Of a stretch of 64,000 nucleotides of DNA, positions 7,963 to 16,510 are shown in pieces. Under the pieces are notes generated by a model. It had not been told where the DNA came from. It did no database searches and saw nothing but the letters and a program-made list of their open reading frames with translations. Numbering within the stretch: the first letter of the stretch is position 1; each line of letters starts with the position of its first letter. The stretch is from JAAUTT01 sp963846585. Its GTDB lineage: Bacteria > Bacteroidota > Bacteroidia > Bacteroidales > JAAUTT01. The translations under genes and the position numbers were made by a program. The stretch is from NCBI GenBank assembly GCA_963846585.1, contig CAWJWO010000013.1, positions 115,660 through 179,659 of the forward strand, in the 5' to 3' direction.

Positions 7963-9474
7963 ATGAAGGGAACTATTATCATATCTATGCTTATTCAACT
8001 GTGTTTTATAGTAAATGCACAGTATCAAAGAAATACAAATGATAAGGGAGATGGATATTATTTAAATCCGGTTTTTGCAGGAGATTACCCTGACCCGAGT
8101 ATACTGCGCGATGGCAGCGATTACTACATAGTGCATTCGTCCTTCGAATATTATCCCGGGTTATTAATCTGGCATTCAAAGGATTTGATTAATTGGACAC
8201 CTGTAACAAATGCATTGCACAAATATGTAGGTTCTGTTTATGCTCCTGATTTAGTGAAGTATAAAAACAAATACTACATCTATTTTCCGGCTAATGGCAC
8301 AAATTATGTTGTTACGGCCGATTCAATTAATGGGCATTGGAGTGACCCTGTAGATTTGAAAGTTGGCAATATCGATCCTGGTCATGTTGCAGACACTGAT
8401 GGTAAACGATATTTGTATTTCAGTAACGGAGGATATGTTCCTTTGTCTGATGACGGACATACTGTTACAGGTGAATGCAAAAATGTTTACAATGGCTGGA
8501 AAATACCCCGCGAATGGACAATTGAATGTTTTTGCCTGGAAGGCCCTAAGCTTGCAAGAAGAGGGAATTATTATTATCTGACAGTTGCCGAAGGAGGTAC
8601 AGCTGGTCCCGCTACAAGCCATATGGTAATTTCTGCCCGTTCCATGACGCCTTTGGGCCCCTGGGAAAATTCACCGTATAATCCTGTTATCAGGACAAAA
8701 GAAAGTGCTGAAAGATGGTGGTCTCAGGGTCACGGTACTTTATTTGAAGATGCAAACGGGAAATGGTGGATGATTTTTCACGGATATGAAAACGGACATT
8801 ATAATATGGGGCGTCAAACCTTGCTTCTACCAATAGAATGGACAAATGACGGTTGGTATAAATTACCGGATGGTATTAAAACTGATGAACCAATTAAAAA
8901 ACCTTTAAGAATAATTCCGGATGCTGTATTTTCTTTAAATGATAAGTTTGAAGGCAATTTGTTAAAACAACAATGGAAATTCTATGGTGAATACGACACC
9001 AGCAGGTTTCTCCTTAGTGATAACAGTTTATTTATTAGGGCTAAAGGGCATTCTGTTGGCGATTGTTCCCCGTTGCTTTGCATCCCGTCAGACCACTCAT
9101 ATATAGCACAGGCAGAGATATTTATTGATGGAGAAGCAACCGGAGGACTAGTCCTGTTTTATAACAATAAAGCGTATTCCGGAATATTGGCAGATAAAGA
9201 AAATATCTTAACTAATCTTAGAACCTGGCAGTTTCCAACCGAAAAAAAAGCAATTAACAATCATGTATTCCTTCGTCTTAAAAATATCAATAATACAGTT
9301 GATATGTATTACAGTATTGATGGGGGAAAATGGAATAAAATAGAAAATTCTGTTGAAGTTTCTTCTTATAATCATAATGTCCTTGATGGGTTTTTAAGTT
9401 TACGGCTGGGTCTTTGTGCCATAGGTGACGGGATGGTTAAATTTAAAAATTTCATATATAAACCTATTAAATAA
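7963..9474 (+). CDS. GH43 family glycoside hydrolase (beta-xylosidase/arabinofuranosidase type)
   Basis: 503 residues with a signal peptide ending VNAQ at residue 20. The five-bladed propeller catalytic domain carries the expected acids: general base D44 in DYPDPS, pKa-modulating D138 in NIDPGHVAD, and acid E193 in CLEGPKL. A C-terminal beta-sandwich of about 180 residues follows, as in beta-xylosidases of this family. It acts in the periplasm or outside the cell, releasing xylose or arabinose residues. The GH92 gene follows after 77 bases on the same strand, probably one operon. Exact substrate is not determinable. Confidence 0.88.
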   Translation: MKGTIIISMLIQLCFIVNAQYQRNTNDKGDGYYLNPVFAGDYPDPSILRDGSDYYIVHSSFEYYPGLLIWHSKDLINWTPVTNALHKYVGSVYAPDLVKYKNKYYIYFPANGTNYVVTADSINGHWSDPVDLKVGNIDPGHVADTDGKRYLYFSNGGYVPLSDDGHTVTGECKNVYNGWKIPREWTIECFCLEGPKLARRGNYYYLTVAEGGTAGPATSHMVISARSMTPLGPWENSPYNPVIRTKESAERWWSQGHGTLFEDANGKWWMIFHGYENGHYNMGRQTLLLPIEWTNDGWYKLPDGIKTDEPIKKPLRIIPDAVFSLNDKFEGNLLKQQWKFYGEYDTSRFLLSDNSLFIRAKGHSVGDCSPLLCIPSDHSYIAQAEIFIDGEATGGLVLFYNNKAYSGILADKENILTNLRTWQFPTEKKAINNHVFLRLKNINNTVDMYYSIDGGKWNKIENSVEVSSYNHNVLDGFLSLRLGLCAIGDGMVKFKNFIYKPIK

Positions 9475-9551
9475 ATTTACCCTACCTGTAAATTTGACAT
9501 TTTCTTACCTGACACTTAATTTTCTTATAGGCACTAATAAAACATTATTAT

Positions 9552-11762
9552 ATGAAAAAGAAAATTGTGATTACTGCATGTATTTCATTGTTCACTATAT
9601 CACAGATATTTAGTGAAGATTACACTAAGTTTGTTGATCCGTTTATCGGAACAACTAATGGTGGGAATCAAAATCCGGGAGCCCGTGCTCCTTTTGGTAT
9701 GGTAAATTTTAGTCCGTATAATTATGCCGATACATTTCAGGATGCCGCAACTTATATATATGGTCAACCTAAGATTTATGGTTTTGGGCTGACAAATCTG
9801 GTCGGTACAGGATGTGACAATTACGGAGGGATACAACTTATGCCCATTGTTGCCGGACATGGTACCCCTGTTGGGCATCACTCGGCTTATTCTGAAGAAC
9901 ATGCCGAACCGGGTTATTATTCTGTGAGACTTTCCGATTTCAATACTAAAGCTGAACTAACGACAAGTACACGTGCATGTTATGGTAAATTTACTTTTCC
10001 TGACAGAAAGAAAATAATCACTATTGAAATGTCACGTGTAAACACTCAGGATACGGCTTTTTATATTGAAGCAGTTTCAAAAACCGTGGTATGTGGATAC
10101 CGTACCGATGGTCAGTTCTGTGGAAAACAAGGGACTCACAAGGTATATTTTTATTCAGTTTTCAGTCAGCCGGCTTCAGTACAACATATCTTCATCAGCG
10201 GAAAGCCGGCTAACGGATTAAAAGCACATGCCAGGCATGACAAAATATTGCTTTCGTGTGAGTTTGATAAAAAAACATTAAATGTTATTGAAGTGAGGAC
10301 GGGAGTTTCTTATGTAAGTATAAAGAATGCAAAAGAAAATCTGGATACGGAAATTGGCAATATATCGTTTGAACAGGTAAGAAAAAAAACAAATGCCAAA
10401 TGGAATGAACTTTTAGGACGTATTATAGTGGAAGGCACCAATTATAACGACAAGGTTAAATTTTATACAGCGATTTTCCATACTATGAGCCATCCTAATA
10501 TTATTGATGATGTAAACGGTGAGTACCCGTTAATGGAAAAAAGCGGAATTGGAAGGTTGACGCAGGGTCACAGGTATTCGGTATTTTCATTGTGGGACAC
10601 ATACAGGACTGCCCACCCGTTTTTCACACTTGTTTACCCTGAGATACAAAGTGACATGATTAAAACCATGCTTGCTATGGCTGACGAATACGGCTGGTTA
10701 CCACATTGGGAGTGCATAGGAGTCGAAAAAGGCGTTATGAATGGCGATCCTTCGCTGATTGTTATTAATGACAGTTATCAAAAAGGGATTCGGGACTTCG
10801 ATGTACGAAAAGCACTGAAAGCTATGATGCACAATTCCAAAGAAGTATACACACAATCAGGCGTTGAATTTGTCAGGAAGGCATTTAAGCCTTATTGGGC
10901 AAACAATGGCTATATTCCTTACGATTACAAAAAGAAAGGAGGCTACGTATGGGGCTCGGTTTCAACTACCCTCGAATATAACCTTGCCGACTGGAACCTC
11001 GGCCAGATGGCGCTTGCTTTGGGTGATTCCATTTCATTTAAAACTTATAACTCTGTTTCAAAAGGCTGGCGGAAATTATACGATTCCGGAACAGGATTTA
11101 TCCGTGAGCGTAAAACTGATGGTTCCTGGCCTGAAAAGTTTGATCCGCTGGAACAAAACGGCGAAATGAGCTGGAAATATAGTGGTGGTCCCGGTTACAC
11201 TGAAGGCAACGCATGGAATTACCTGTTTTTCCCGACCCATGATATCGATTATCTCAAAACTGCTATGGGTGGCGACTCTGTCTTTACATCGAGGCTTCAG
11301 GAGTGTTTTGATAAAGAACATTATGCAGCCGATAATGAGCCTGATCTGGCCTTTCCATTCCTGTTTAACTGTGTAAAAGGTCAGGAATGTCGCACACAAA
11401 GACAGGTGCTGAAGATAATTGAAAAATATTTTGGTACAGGTCGGGGAAGTATTCCCGGCAATGATGATACGGGTACCATGAGTGCCTGGCTTGTATTTGC
11501 CATGATGGGGTTTTACCCTTTATGTCCTGGAAATCCTTCTTATCAGATATGTTCACCCTTGTTCGACAAGGTTATTATTAAATTAAACCCAAAGTACTAT
11601 TCGGGAGGACAGTTTATTATTGAAACTAAAAGGTCAAATCCTGCTGATATTTATATAAAAAGTATACGGTTAAACGGGAATAAATATGACAATTATACCC
11701 TATTGCATTGTAATATTGTGAAAGGTGGAAGTATGGAGGTCATAATGGGTGAAGGCAAATAA
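9552..11762 (+). CDS. GH92 alpha-mannosidase
   Basis: 736 residues, normal for GH92, with a signal peptide ending near FSED (residue 23). The mature start YTKFVDPFIGTTNGGNQNPG is the family hallmark. The late block GNDDTGTMSAWLVFAMMGFYP and the E-G-N-A-W-N-Y segment are also diagnostic. GH92 enzymes are calcium-dependent inverting exo-alpha-mannosidases acting on N-glycans or fungal mannans. Adjacency to GH43 and a CE2-like esterase suggests a small mixed-glycan cluster, though no SusC/SusD pair is in the window. Confidence 0.93.
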   Translation: MKKKIVITACISLFTISQIFSEDYTKFVDPFIGTTNGGNQNPGARAPFGMVNFSPYNYADTFQDAATYIYGQPKIYGFGLTNLVGTGCDNYGGIQLMPIVAGHGTPVGHHSAYSEEHAEPGYYSVRLSDFNTKAELTTSTRACYGKFTFPDRKKIITIEMSRVNTQDTAFYIEAVSKTVVCGYRTDGQFCGKQGTHKVYFYSVFSQPASVQHIFISGKPANGLKAHARHDKILLSCEFDKKTLNVIEVRTGVSYVSIKNAKENLDTEIGNISFEQVRKKTNAKWNELLGRIIVEGTNYNDKVKFYTAIFHTMSHPNIIDDVNGEYPLMEKSGIGRLTQGHRYSVFSLWDTYRTAHPFFTLVYPEIQSDMIKTMLAMADEYGWLPHWECIGVEKGVMNGDPSLIVINDSYQKGIRDFDVRKALKAMMHNSKEVYTQSGVEFVRKAFKPYWANNGYIPYDYKKKGGYVWGSVSTTLEYNLADWNLGQMALALGDSISFKTYNSVSKGWRKLYDSGTGFIRERKTDGSWPEKFDPLEQNGEMSWKYSGGPGYTEGNAWNYLFFPTHDIDYLKTAMGGDSVFTSRLQECFDKEHYAADNEPDLAFPFLFNCVKGQECRTQRQVLKIIEKYFGTGRGSIPGNDDTGTMSAWLVFAMMGFYPLCPGNPSYQICSPLFDKVIIKLNPKYYSGGQFIIETKRSNPADIYIKSIRLNGNKYDNYTLLHCNIVKGGSMEVIMGEGK

Positions 11763-11951
11763 AACAATATCTGTATGTAATTTGTTTCTTATTGGTAATA
11801 TTTAAAAATTTGATTTGTTCTTATTACAACTCCCTAAAAAATTTATAAAAATGAAAGATTAAAAAATGCTAATTTTATTTTAATAACCCCAACGGGCTTA
11901 AAGCAACAGAACTGGGCAGCGCCCTGTAAAACAAACAAAATAATAAATAAA

Positions 11952-12416
11952 ATGGACAAACAAAAAACCGAAGCGGCAAACTCAGCTTCAACTAAAGACA
12001 CAACCCCTAAGGTAACGGGAATTGGAGGGATTTTCTTTTATTCGGACAATCCGAAGGAAACGAAGGAATGGTATGGTAAAAATCTAGGACTGGAAATTAA
12101 TGATTGGGGTACAAGTTTTGAATTTAGAAACGCAAACCGGCCTGCCGAAATTAATTATTTACAATGGAGCCCATTTAAGAAAGGAAGTGATTATTTCGCT
12201 CCGTCAAAAAAAGAATTTATGATTGATTATCGGGTTCAGAATATTGAAGGTTTAGTGAAAAAATTAAAAGCCAATGGAGTAAACATTCTTGACAAGATTG
12301 AAACGTATGATTATGGGAAATTTGTTCACATCATGGACTCTGAAGGTAACAAAATAGAATTATGGGAACCGATCGAAAGCGATTTAAACAAAAAAGGTGT
12401 AAAGACAACGAAATAG
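11952..12416 (+). CDS. VOC (glyoxalase/bleomycin-resistance fold) protein
   Basis: 154 residues. After a polar N-terminal extension of about 20 residues comes a VOC module: IGGIFFYSDNPKETKEWYGKNLGLEI at the start and GKFVHIMDSEGNKIELWEP at the end, the latter with the metal-site Glu typical of the fold. Substrate unknown; stand-alone VOC proteins are often uncharacterised. There is no obvious operon partner. The upstream 190 bases are AT-rich with one G+C-rich patch at 11889-11933. Confidence 0.8.
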   Translation: MDKQKTEAANSASTKDTTPKVTGIGGIFFYSDNPKETKEWYGKNLGLEINDWGTSFEFRNANRPAEINYLQWSPFKKGSDYFAPSKKEFMIDYRVQNIEGLVKKLKANGVNILDKIETYDYGKFVHIMDSEGNKIELWEPIESDLNKKGVKTTK

Positions 12417-12589
12417 GAACCAAAAAACCTTCGACTTCGCTCAGGTACCAAATCTTTAGCCGCAATTTTGAATAGGGCAGCCATAATGGTTGACCCTACA
12501 GACGGCCCACGGCTAATAAGGTATCATATTTGTGCCATTGGCGGCTTCGGCATATAGAAATTGATTAATTTGAAAATTTACGTTAAACT
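12417..12589. other. structured intergenic region with nested dyads
   Basis: The word CCTTCGACTTCGCTCAGG lies at 12428-12445 and is shared with 33.9, 34.0 and 43.3 kb. A nested hairpin follows: outer stem TTAGCCG (12456-12462) with CGGCTAA (12510-12516), inner stem TAGGGCAGCCAT (12473-12484) with ATGGTTGACCCTA (12486-12498). It lies between convergent genes and may act as a bidirectional terminator or be the remnant of a mobile repeat. Confidence 0.45.
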
Positions 12590-14485
12590 TCAAATCACTT
12601 TAAACGAAGATTTACCGATCGATATGCCACGGATTTTCAGCTCTGTAAAATAAATTCCCGGTTTCCAGAAAGCACCCGCTGTTCTGTTTCCCCAACCATC
12701 ACAATGCCAAATCGTTGTCCAACCGGCTTCAATTATAGCATTATCATTTTGATGGGCGATTTCATGTCCTGTGCTATCGGTCCAGATAGCTTCTATGCCA
12801 AAATTAATTTTATATCCGGGTGCATCAAAATGAAGATCTATTTCCCAGTTAATAAAGCGGATATGTGAGCCTGTGAATTCCGTTTTATAGGCACGCTGCT
12901 CCTTGGCAGGTGCATCAAAATCACTTTCAAAAAATAAAATAGGATTATATTCTATAATTATAGATCCAAGTATTCTTCTGAATATAATATCCTTAGCTAT
13001 CGAACGAACTGTAGTGTCAGTGGCAGTATTCACTATGTTAATCAATGTAGTTCTATCAGTAATTTTTTCTAACACAGCATACCGGATCACGGGATTTTTA
13101 TCATTAAATGCCAGATCGGCTAACCGGCCCTGGTCAGTTATTTTATCAACTTCTACCCAGCGTTTTTGATAATCTTTGGAATTTTTTTCAGTTATTTTTT
13201 CTTCTTCATCCTTTCGTTTTTTATTTTCTATAATATTTTTATCATATTCGTCGAGCCGCATAGCTGCATCAGTTTTTTTCCAGTCAGGATCAATCGATCT
13301 GAGTGCCTTTATTGCTGATTTCCGGATTAAATAATTTTGTACCATCATTGTAAGGATAATAGGTTCTATGGCACGCTTATCCTTTAGTTTCCCAAGTGCA
13401 TCAATAACAGGTATTTTTATATCTGAATTCTCTTTTTTTAATTCGTCAATCAGTGGTAAGACAGCCCGTTTGTCATTTAAATTTCCCAGGGCATCAACTA
13501 CCTGCGACTTGATTCTGGAACCCGGTTTTTTCAATTCGGCAATCATTGGTTCTACAGTCCTGTTGTCTTTGAAGTCGTTCAATGCATAAACGGCTGCATA
13601 ACAGACATATTCATCCGGGTCGTTCATTTTTTCGATTAGCGGCCCGACTGCCCGGCTGTCCTTTATATCTCTTAGTTTATGTATTGCTTCAATCACTACC
13701 TCCCTGTCCGGGTCATTAAGCATGGTGATAAGTAATTCTGTTATCCGGTTGTTTTTAAAATTGACAAGTGCTTCAATGGCAGCTTGTCGAATATCACCCG
13801 TGGGGTCTTTCAGTAATTCAATTAGGGAGTCAAAGACACGGTTATCTTTTATTTCACAAAGAGCTAATGCTGCTGCATTATGAAAAATTATATCTTCATC
13901 TTTCAATATACTGACAATAGGTTTAATTCCTAAAGGTTTATAGATAGATTTGACAAGATAATGCAATGCCTTATTAAATGTTTCATAAAAAGGCGCGTCA
14001 TTGGCATAATAATTTTTGTTTATTCTTTGCAACAGGGGTGTATATTCATTGAATTGTTCAGAAAATTTCTCTCCTTTTGTGGCTTCAAAGGTAACGGTAA
14101 AATATAGCGATGCACCGGTATAATTGTATCCCCAAATGCCGGTTGAATTATAATCCCCGACATAGTTACCGCCTATAGGGTTACCTGTTACCTGTATCTT
14201 AACCATCATATCGTAACTTACTGAATCTTCAGTTATCCCGGCATATTGAAGTATTGTTGCCATAGTTTCCCTAACCGGCAGAGATATTAAACCTGCTTTA
14301 CCATAAGATTGCGAAATAATAATTTTTGCTTTCTTTACATTTCGGAACGAAGGGTTTCTTCCAGTATTCGGATCAGCTGCATAACTTTCGGATGTTGTGT
14401 TGACTGTATGTTGTTGTGATTGTATTGTATTACAGAAGAACACAGGGGCTAAGATCAATAGTTTAAATATTCCGCAATAATTCAT
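12590..14485 (-). CDS. exported HEAT-repeat protein
   Basis: 631 residues with an N-terminal signal peptide (hydrophobic to about residue 20, ending near QSQQ). About residues 190-405 hold roughly seven HEAT/PBS-lyase-like repeats of about 31 residues, recognisable by the recurring A-x-x-A-L-x-x-x-K-D-x-R-x-x-x-P-L-I-x-x-L pattern. A C-terminal beta-rich domain of about 110 residues follows. HEAT arrays are protein-interaction scaffolds; no catalytic motif is visible. Probably periplasmic. Function unknown. Confidence 0.8.
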   Translation of the reverse strand: MNYCGIFKLLILAPVFFCNTIQSQQHTVNTTSESYAADPNTGRNPSFRNVKKAKIIISQSYGKAGLISLPVRETMATILQYAGITEDSVSYDMMVKIQVTGNPIGGNYVGDYNSTGIWGYNYTGASLYFTVTFEATKGEKFSEQFNEYTPLLQRINKNYYANDAPFYETFNKALHYLVKSIYKPLGIKPIVSILKDEDIIFHNAAALALCEIKDNRVFDSLIELLKDPTGDIRQAAIEALVNFKNNRITELLITMLNDPDREVVIEAIHKLRDIKDSRAVGPLIEKMNDPDEYVCYAAVYALNDFKDNRTVEPMIAELKKPGSRIKSQVVDALGNLNDKRAVLPLIDELKKENSDIKIPVIDALGKLKDKRAIEPIILTMMVQNYLIRKSAIKALRSIDPDWKKTDAAMRLDEYDKNIIENKKRKDEEEKITEKNSKDYQKRWVEVDKITDQGRLADLAFNDKNPVIRYAVLEKITDRTTLINIVNTATDTTVRSIAKDIIFRRILGSIIIEYNPILFFESDFDAPAKEQRAYKTEFTGSHIRFINWEIDLHFDAPGYKINFGIEAIWTDSTGHEIAHQNDNAIIEAGWTTIWHCDGWGNRTAGAFWKPGIYFTELKIRGISIGKSSFKVI

Positions 14486-14535
14486 ATGATTTATTATAAA
14501 GATATTATTGGTGTCTCACCTGATACTATTTTTAC

Positions 14536-14991
14536 TTAATCAGTATAATAATAATATTTCGGATCAGGTTGATTGCCCATCCAAATACAAAACCATGTCA
14601 ATAATACTAACGATCCTGATACCGCACAACCAATCCATGCTTTACGGGTTTGTTCCTTATCTCCGTGAGAAGCTAAATATACCAATCCTACTCCGGCCAC
14701 ACTGAACACGAAACCCCACCAGAATGAAGGGATGAGAAGAGGTGGTTTATTGTCATCACTAAAAAACGGATTAGTAACCAAATCAAGGCCGCTCAATTTT
14801 ACTGTACCTGCTTTGGTAAAACATTCTATGGCCAGGGCAGGATGTTCGGCAACGTAATTTTCGATTATGCTTAAATCTGATAAGGCAGCATTTACAGCTG
14901 GCTTGTCGTATTTAAAAAGATCGGCATCATTTGCTGATATTTTTGCAAATCCAAATAAATTCAATAAGAAAATAAAAATAAGTCTTTTCAT
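14536..14991 (-). CDS. small membrane protein, hypothetical
   Basis: 151 residues. Signal peptide (MKRLIFIFLLNLFGFAKISA), a polar segment, then two membrane helices around LIPSFWWGFVFSVAGVGLVYLAS and AWIGCAVSGSLVLLTWFCIWMG, and a tyrosine-rich tail (PDPKYYYYTD). I recall similar two-helix proteins in other Bacteroidota but know of no function. It lies 50 bases upstream of the HEAT-repeat gene on the same strand, so the two may be co-transcribed. Confidence 0.65.
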   Translation of the reverse strand: MKRLIFIFLLNLFGFAKISANDADLFKYDKPAVNAALSDLSIIENYVAEHPALAIECFTKAGTVKLSGLDLVTNPFFSDDNKPPLLIPSFWWGFVFSVAGVGLVYLASHGDKEQTRKAWIGCAVSGSLVLLTWFCIWMGNQPDPKYYYYTD

Positions 14992-15136
14992 GTAAGTAGA
15001 GTTAGTTTCAATTTTTAATATTAATGATAAGGTTGGTTTATCTTAAGTAGATTTAACATTTCATTTTGTTTAGATATGACAAATATATATAAAACGTTAC
15101 ATGAATTTTATGATTATTATAAATCTGGATCAGTAA

Positions 15137-15403
15137 TATAAGTTCGGTTGTTTAAAACTGAATAAATCATTGAACGAGTCCTGTTTAGGTCTGCAACATT
15201 TATTCTTCAGTGTTGTTTTCGGGACTTTGGTTATATTGTTTTTTATGCTGGCCTGGAGTGATTTTACTGGCAATAAAATAATAAGGATAGTGGCAGGATA
15301 TGATGGGATTATTTGCGGCCTTTCAGCAATGTATGCATGTTTTGCACTGATTTTAAATGAAATATATCATAAAACTGTTCTACCCTTAGGAGTAAAAAAG
15401 TAG
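15137..15403 (+). pseudogene. remnant of an acetate uptake transporter (SatP/YaaH, GPR1/FUN34 family)
   Basis: The frame encodes only the last 88 or so residues of a family that is normally about 190 long. The signature end is clear: GYDGIICGLSAMYACFALILNEIYHKTVLPLG, matching the C-terminal Icgxsaxyxxxxevlnexxxrtvlpig pattern of SatP/YaaH. Similarity continues upstream of the only plausible start (TTG at 15170) into FGCLKLNKSL, which corresponds to the FGTLK region, and is then cut by a stop at 15134-15136. No other frame upstream restores the first 100 residues, so this is a 5'-truncated gene and not a small protein. Confidence 0.7.
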
Positions 15404-15427
15404 GTTTTTGCTACAATCAAAAAAACA

Positions 15428-15796
15428 TTATTCTGCAAACGTCAGGATATAGCCATTAATGTCCTGAATTGAAAATTCAGTTGCACCATAGAATGTTTTT
15501 TCAAGACCCTTTACAACATTCACTTTGTCTTTAATTTGTTCATACAATTGATTAATTTCTTTTGTCTGAATGTAAAGTAATAACGAACCACCATCCTGTC
15601 TGCTTATTGCCGGTAATTCAGTACCTAAACTACTGAAGGTTTGAAACATAAATGTTACCTTTCCACAACTCATCATTGCCCAGACAAATTCATCAGTTTC
15701 CGGCACGGTTGTTACGATACTGAATCCGATCCGTTTGTAAAAATCAATAGTCTTGTTGATGTCTTTTACGAAAATGTTTGGTGATAGTGTTTCCAT
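15428..15796 (-). CDS. VOC family protein
   Basis: 122 residues from METLSPNIFVKDINKTIDFYKRIGFSI, a typical glyoxalase-fold opening; the closing strand is GATEFSIQDINGYILTFAE. I place the start at the ATG at 15796 and not at the upstream in-frame ATG at 15829, because that codon overlaps a probable -7 box (CATATTTG on the minus strand, 15834 to 15827) and the extra residues (MLTSCYKYKII) look unlike the family. Substrate unknown. It is divergent from the CarboxypepD_reg gene, and both leaders contain ACTAGT directly after the -7 box. Confidence 0.8.
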   Translation of the reverse strand: METLSPNIFVKDINKTIDFYKRIGFSIVTTVPETDEFVWAMMSCGKVTFMFQTFSSLGTELPAISRQDGGSLLLYIQTKEINQLYEQIKDKVNVVKGLEKTFYGATEFSIQDINGYILTFAE

Positions 15797-15817
15797 AATT
15801 ATTTTATATTTATAACA

Positions 15818-15834
15818 ACTAGTGAGCAAATATG
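15818..15834 (-). promoter_or_regulatory. promoter -7 box and ACTAGT site of the VOC gene
   Basis: On the minus strand CATATTTG (one mismatch to TAnnTTTG) is followed after 3 bases by ACTAGT (15818-15823), 22 bases before the start codon. The spacing resembles that in the divergent promoter at 15890-15942. Confidence 0.4.
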
Positions 15835-15889
15835 TTAAGTAAAAATATTAAAAATATTTAATGATTTTCGTCAAAATTATTTAAAAAAA

Positions 15890-15942
15890 TTTGGAGATCC
15901 CAAACAAAATTGTCTACATTTGTACATCACTAGTAAACTAGT
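15890..15942 (+). promoter_or_regulatory. promoter with paired ACTAGT operator-like site
   Basis: TTTG at 15890-15893, 21-base spacer, TACATTTG at 15915-15922: a full Bacteroidota-type promoter. Directly downstream ACTAGT-AA-ACTAGT (15929-15942) forms a 6-2-6 dyad at the expected transcription start, a classic repressor position. A third ACTAGT is in the divergent VOC leader. Confidence 0.55.
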
Positions 15943-15989
15943 ACACTACTTAAATAAATAATTAATTAACCATTAAATATTAATAACTT

Positions 15990-16379
15990 ATGAAAACTTT
16001 ATCTTTAATCATTTTAAGTATTATTTCAATTTATGCCAATGCACAAAAAATTACCGGTAAAATAACGGATTCTGAATCGGGTAAACCAGTTCCTTTTGCA
16101 GAAGTGTCGGTAATTGGCAATAATTTAGGAACAGTATCTGATATTCATGGAAACTTTGTAATGGACGTTTCAAATAGTTGTGAAACCTGCATTATTCGAT
16201 TTTCAAGTTTAGGTTATGAAAAAATTAATATAGAAATGAAGAATTTTACAAAAAATATTATGAAACAGAAATCAATAAACATTAAATTACCTCCTAAATC
16301 TTATCAAATTCCTGAAGTGGATATATACGGACAACGTTCTAAACTTGCACAGTTAAATTCTATAAAAAGAAATAAATAG
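15990..16379 (+). CDS. exported CarboxypepD_reg-like domain protein
   Basis: 129 residues with a signal peptide ending YANAQ (residue 19). A single carboxypeptidase-D regulatory-like beta-sandwich follows: KITGKITDSESGKPVPFAEVSVIGNNLGTVSDIHGNF, then FSSLGYEKI. In Bacteroidota this fold usually forms the N-terminal extension of TonB-dependent receptors; here it stands alone. The tail EVDIYGQRSKLAQL resembles the start of a plug domain (EVVV-type strand), so it could be a receptor truncated after its first domain or a genuine short protein. It has its own promoter. Confidence 0.75.
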   Translation: MKTLSLIILSIISIYANAQKITGKITDSESGKPVPFAEVSVIGNNLGTVSDIHGNFVMDVSNSCETCIIRFSSLGYEKINIEMKNFTKNIMKQKSINIKLPPKSYQIPEVDIYGQRSKLAQLNSIKRNK

Positions 16380-16405
16380 TTAATAATTAATCATTTTGCT
16401 TTATT

Positions 16406-16437
16406 ATTAGCCTGACTTATTTGTAAGTCAGGCTAAT
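16406..16437. terminator. bidirectional hairpin terminator
   Basis: Perfect 14-bp stem ATTAGCCTGACTTA / TAAGTCAGGCTAAT with a 4-base loop (TTTG), placed between the convergent CarboxypepD_reg and HEAT-like genes. There is no long T-tract, as is common for Bacteroidota terminators. Confidence 0.75.
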
Positions 16438-16510
16438 TGATCCTCCGGATGTTTCTATTCTTCCAATGAAATATTGCAAAAGAATATGATATGATAGGTA
16501 TTATTTTTTT

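Noticed and set aside
11889..11935. Integron attC-like site before the VOC gene
   Set aside because: Only a vague AAC-GGGC resemblance; no matching R/L boxes, no second site and no integrase.
15170..15403. A 77-residue small membrane protein starting at TTG
   Set aside because: Homology to SatP continues upstream of that TTG, so the frame is the end of a broken gene.
15797..15829. Upstream in-frame ATG of the VOC gene at 15829
   Set aside because: Overlaps the likely -7 box and adds residues foreign to the family.
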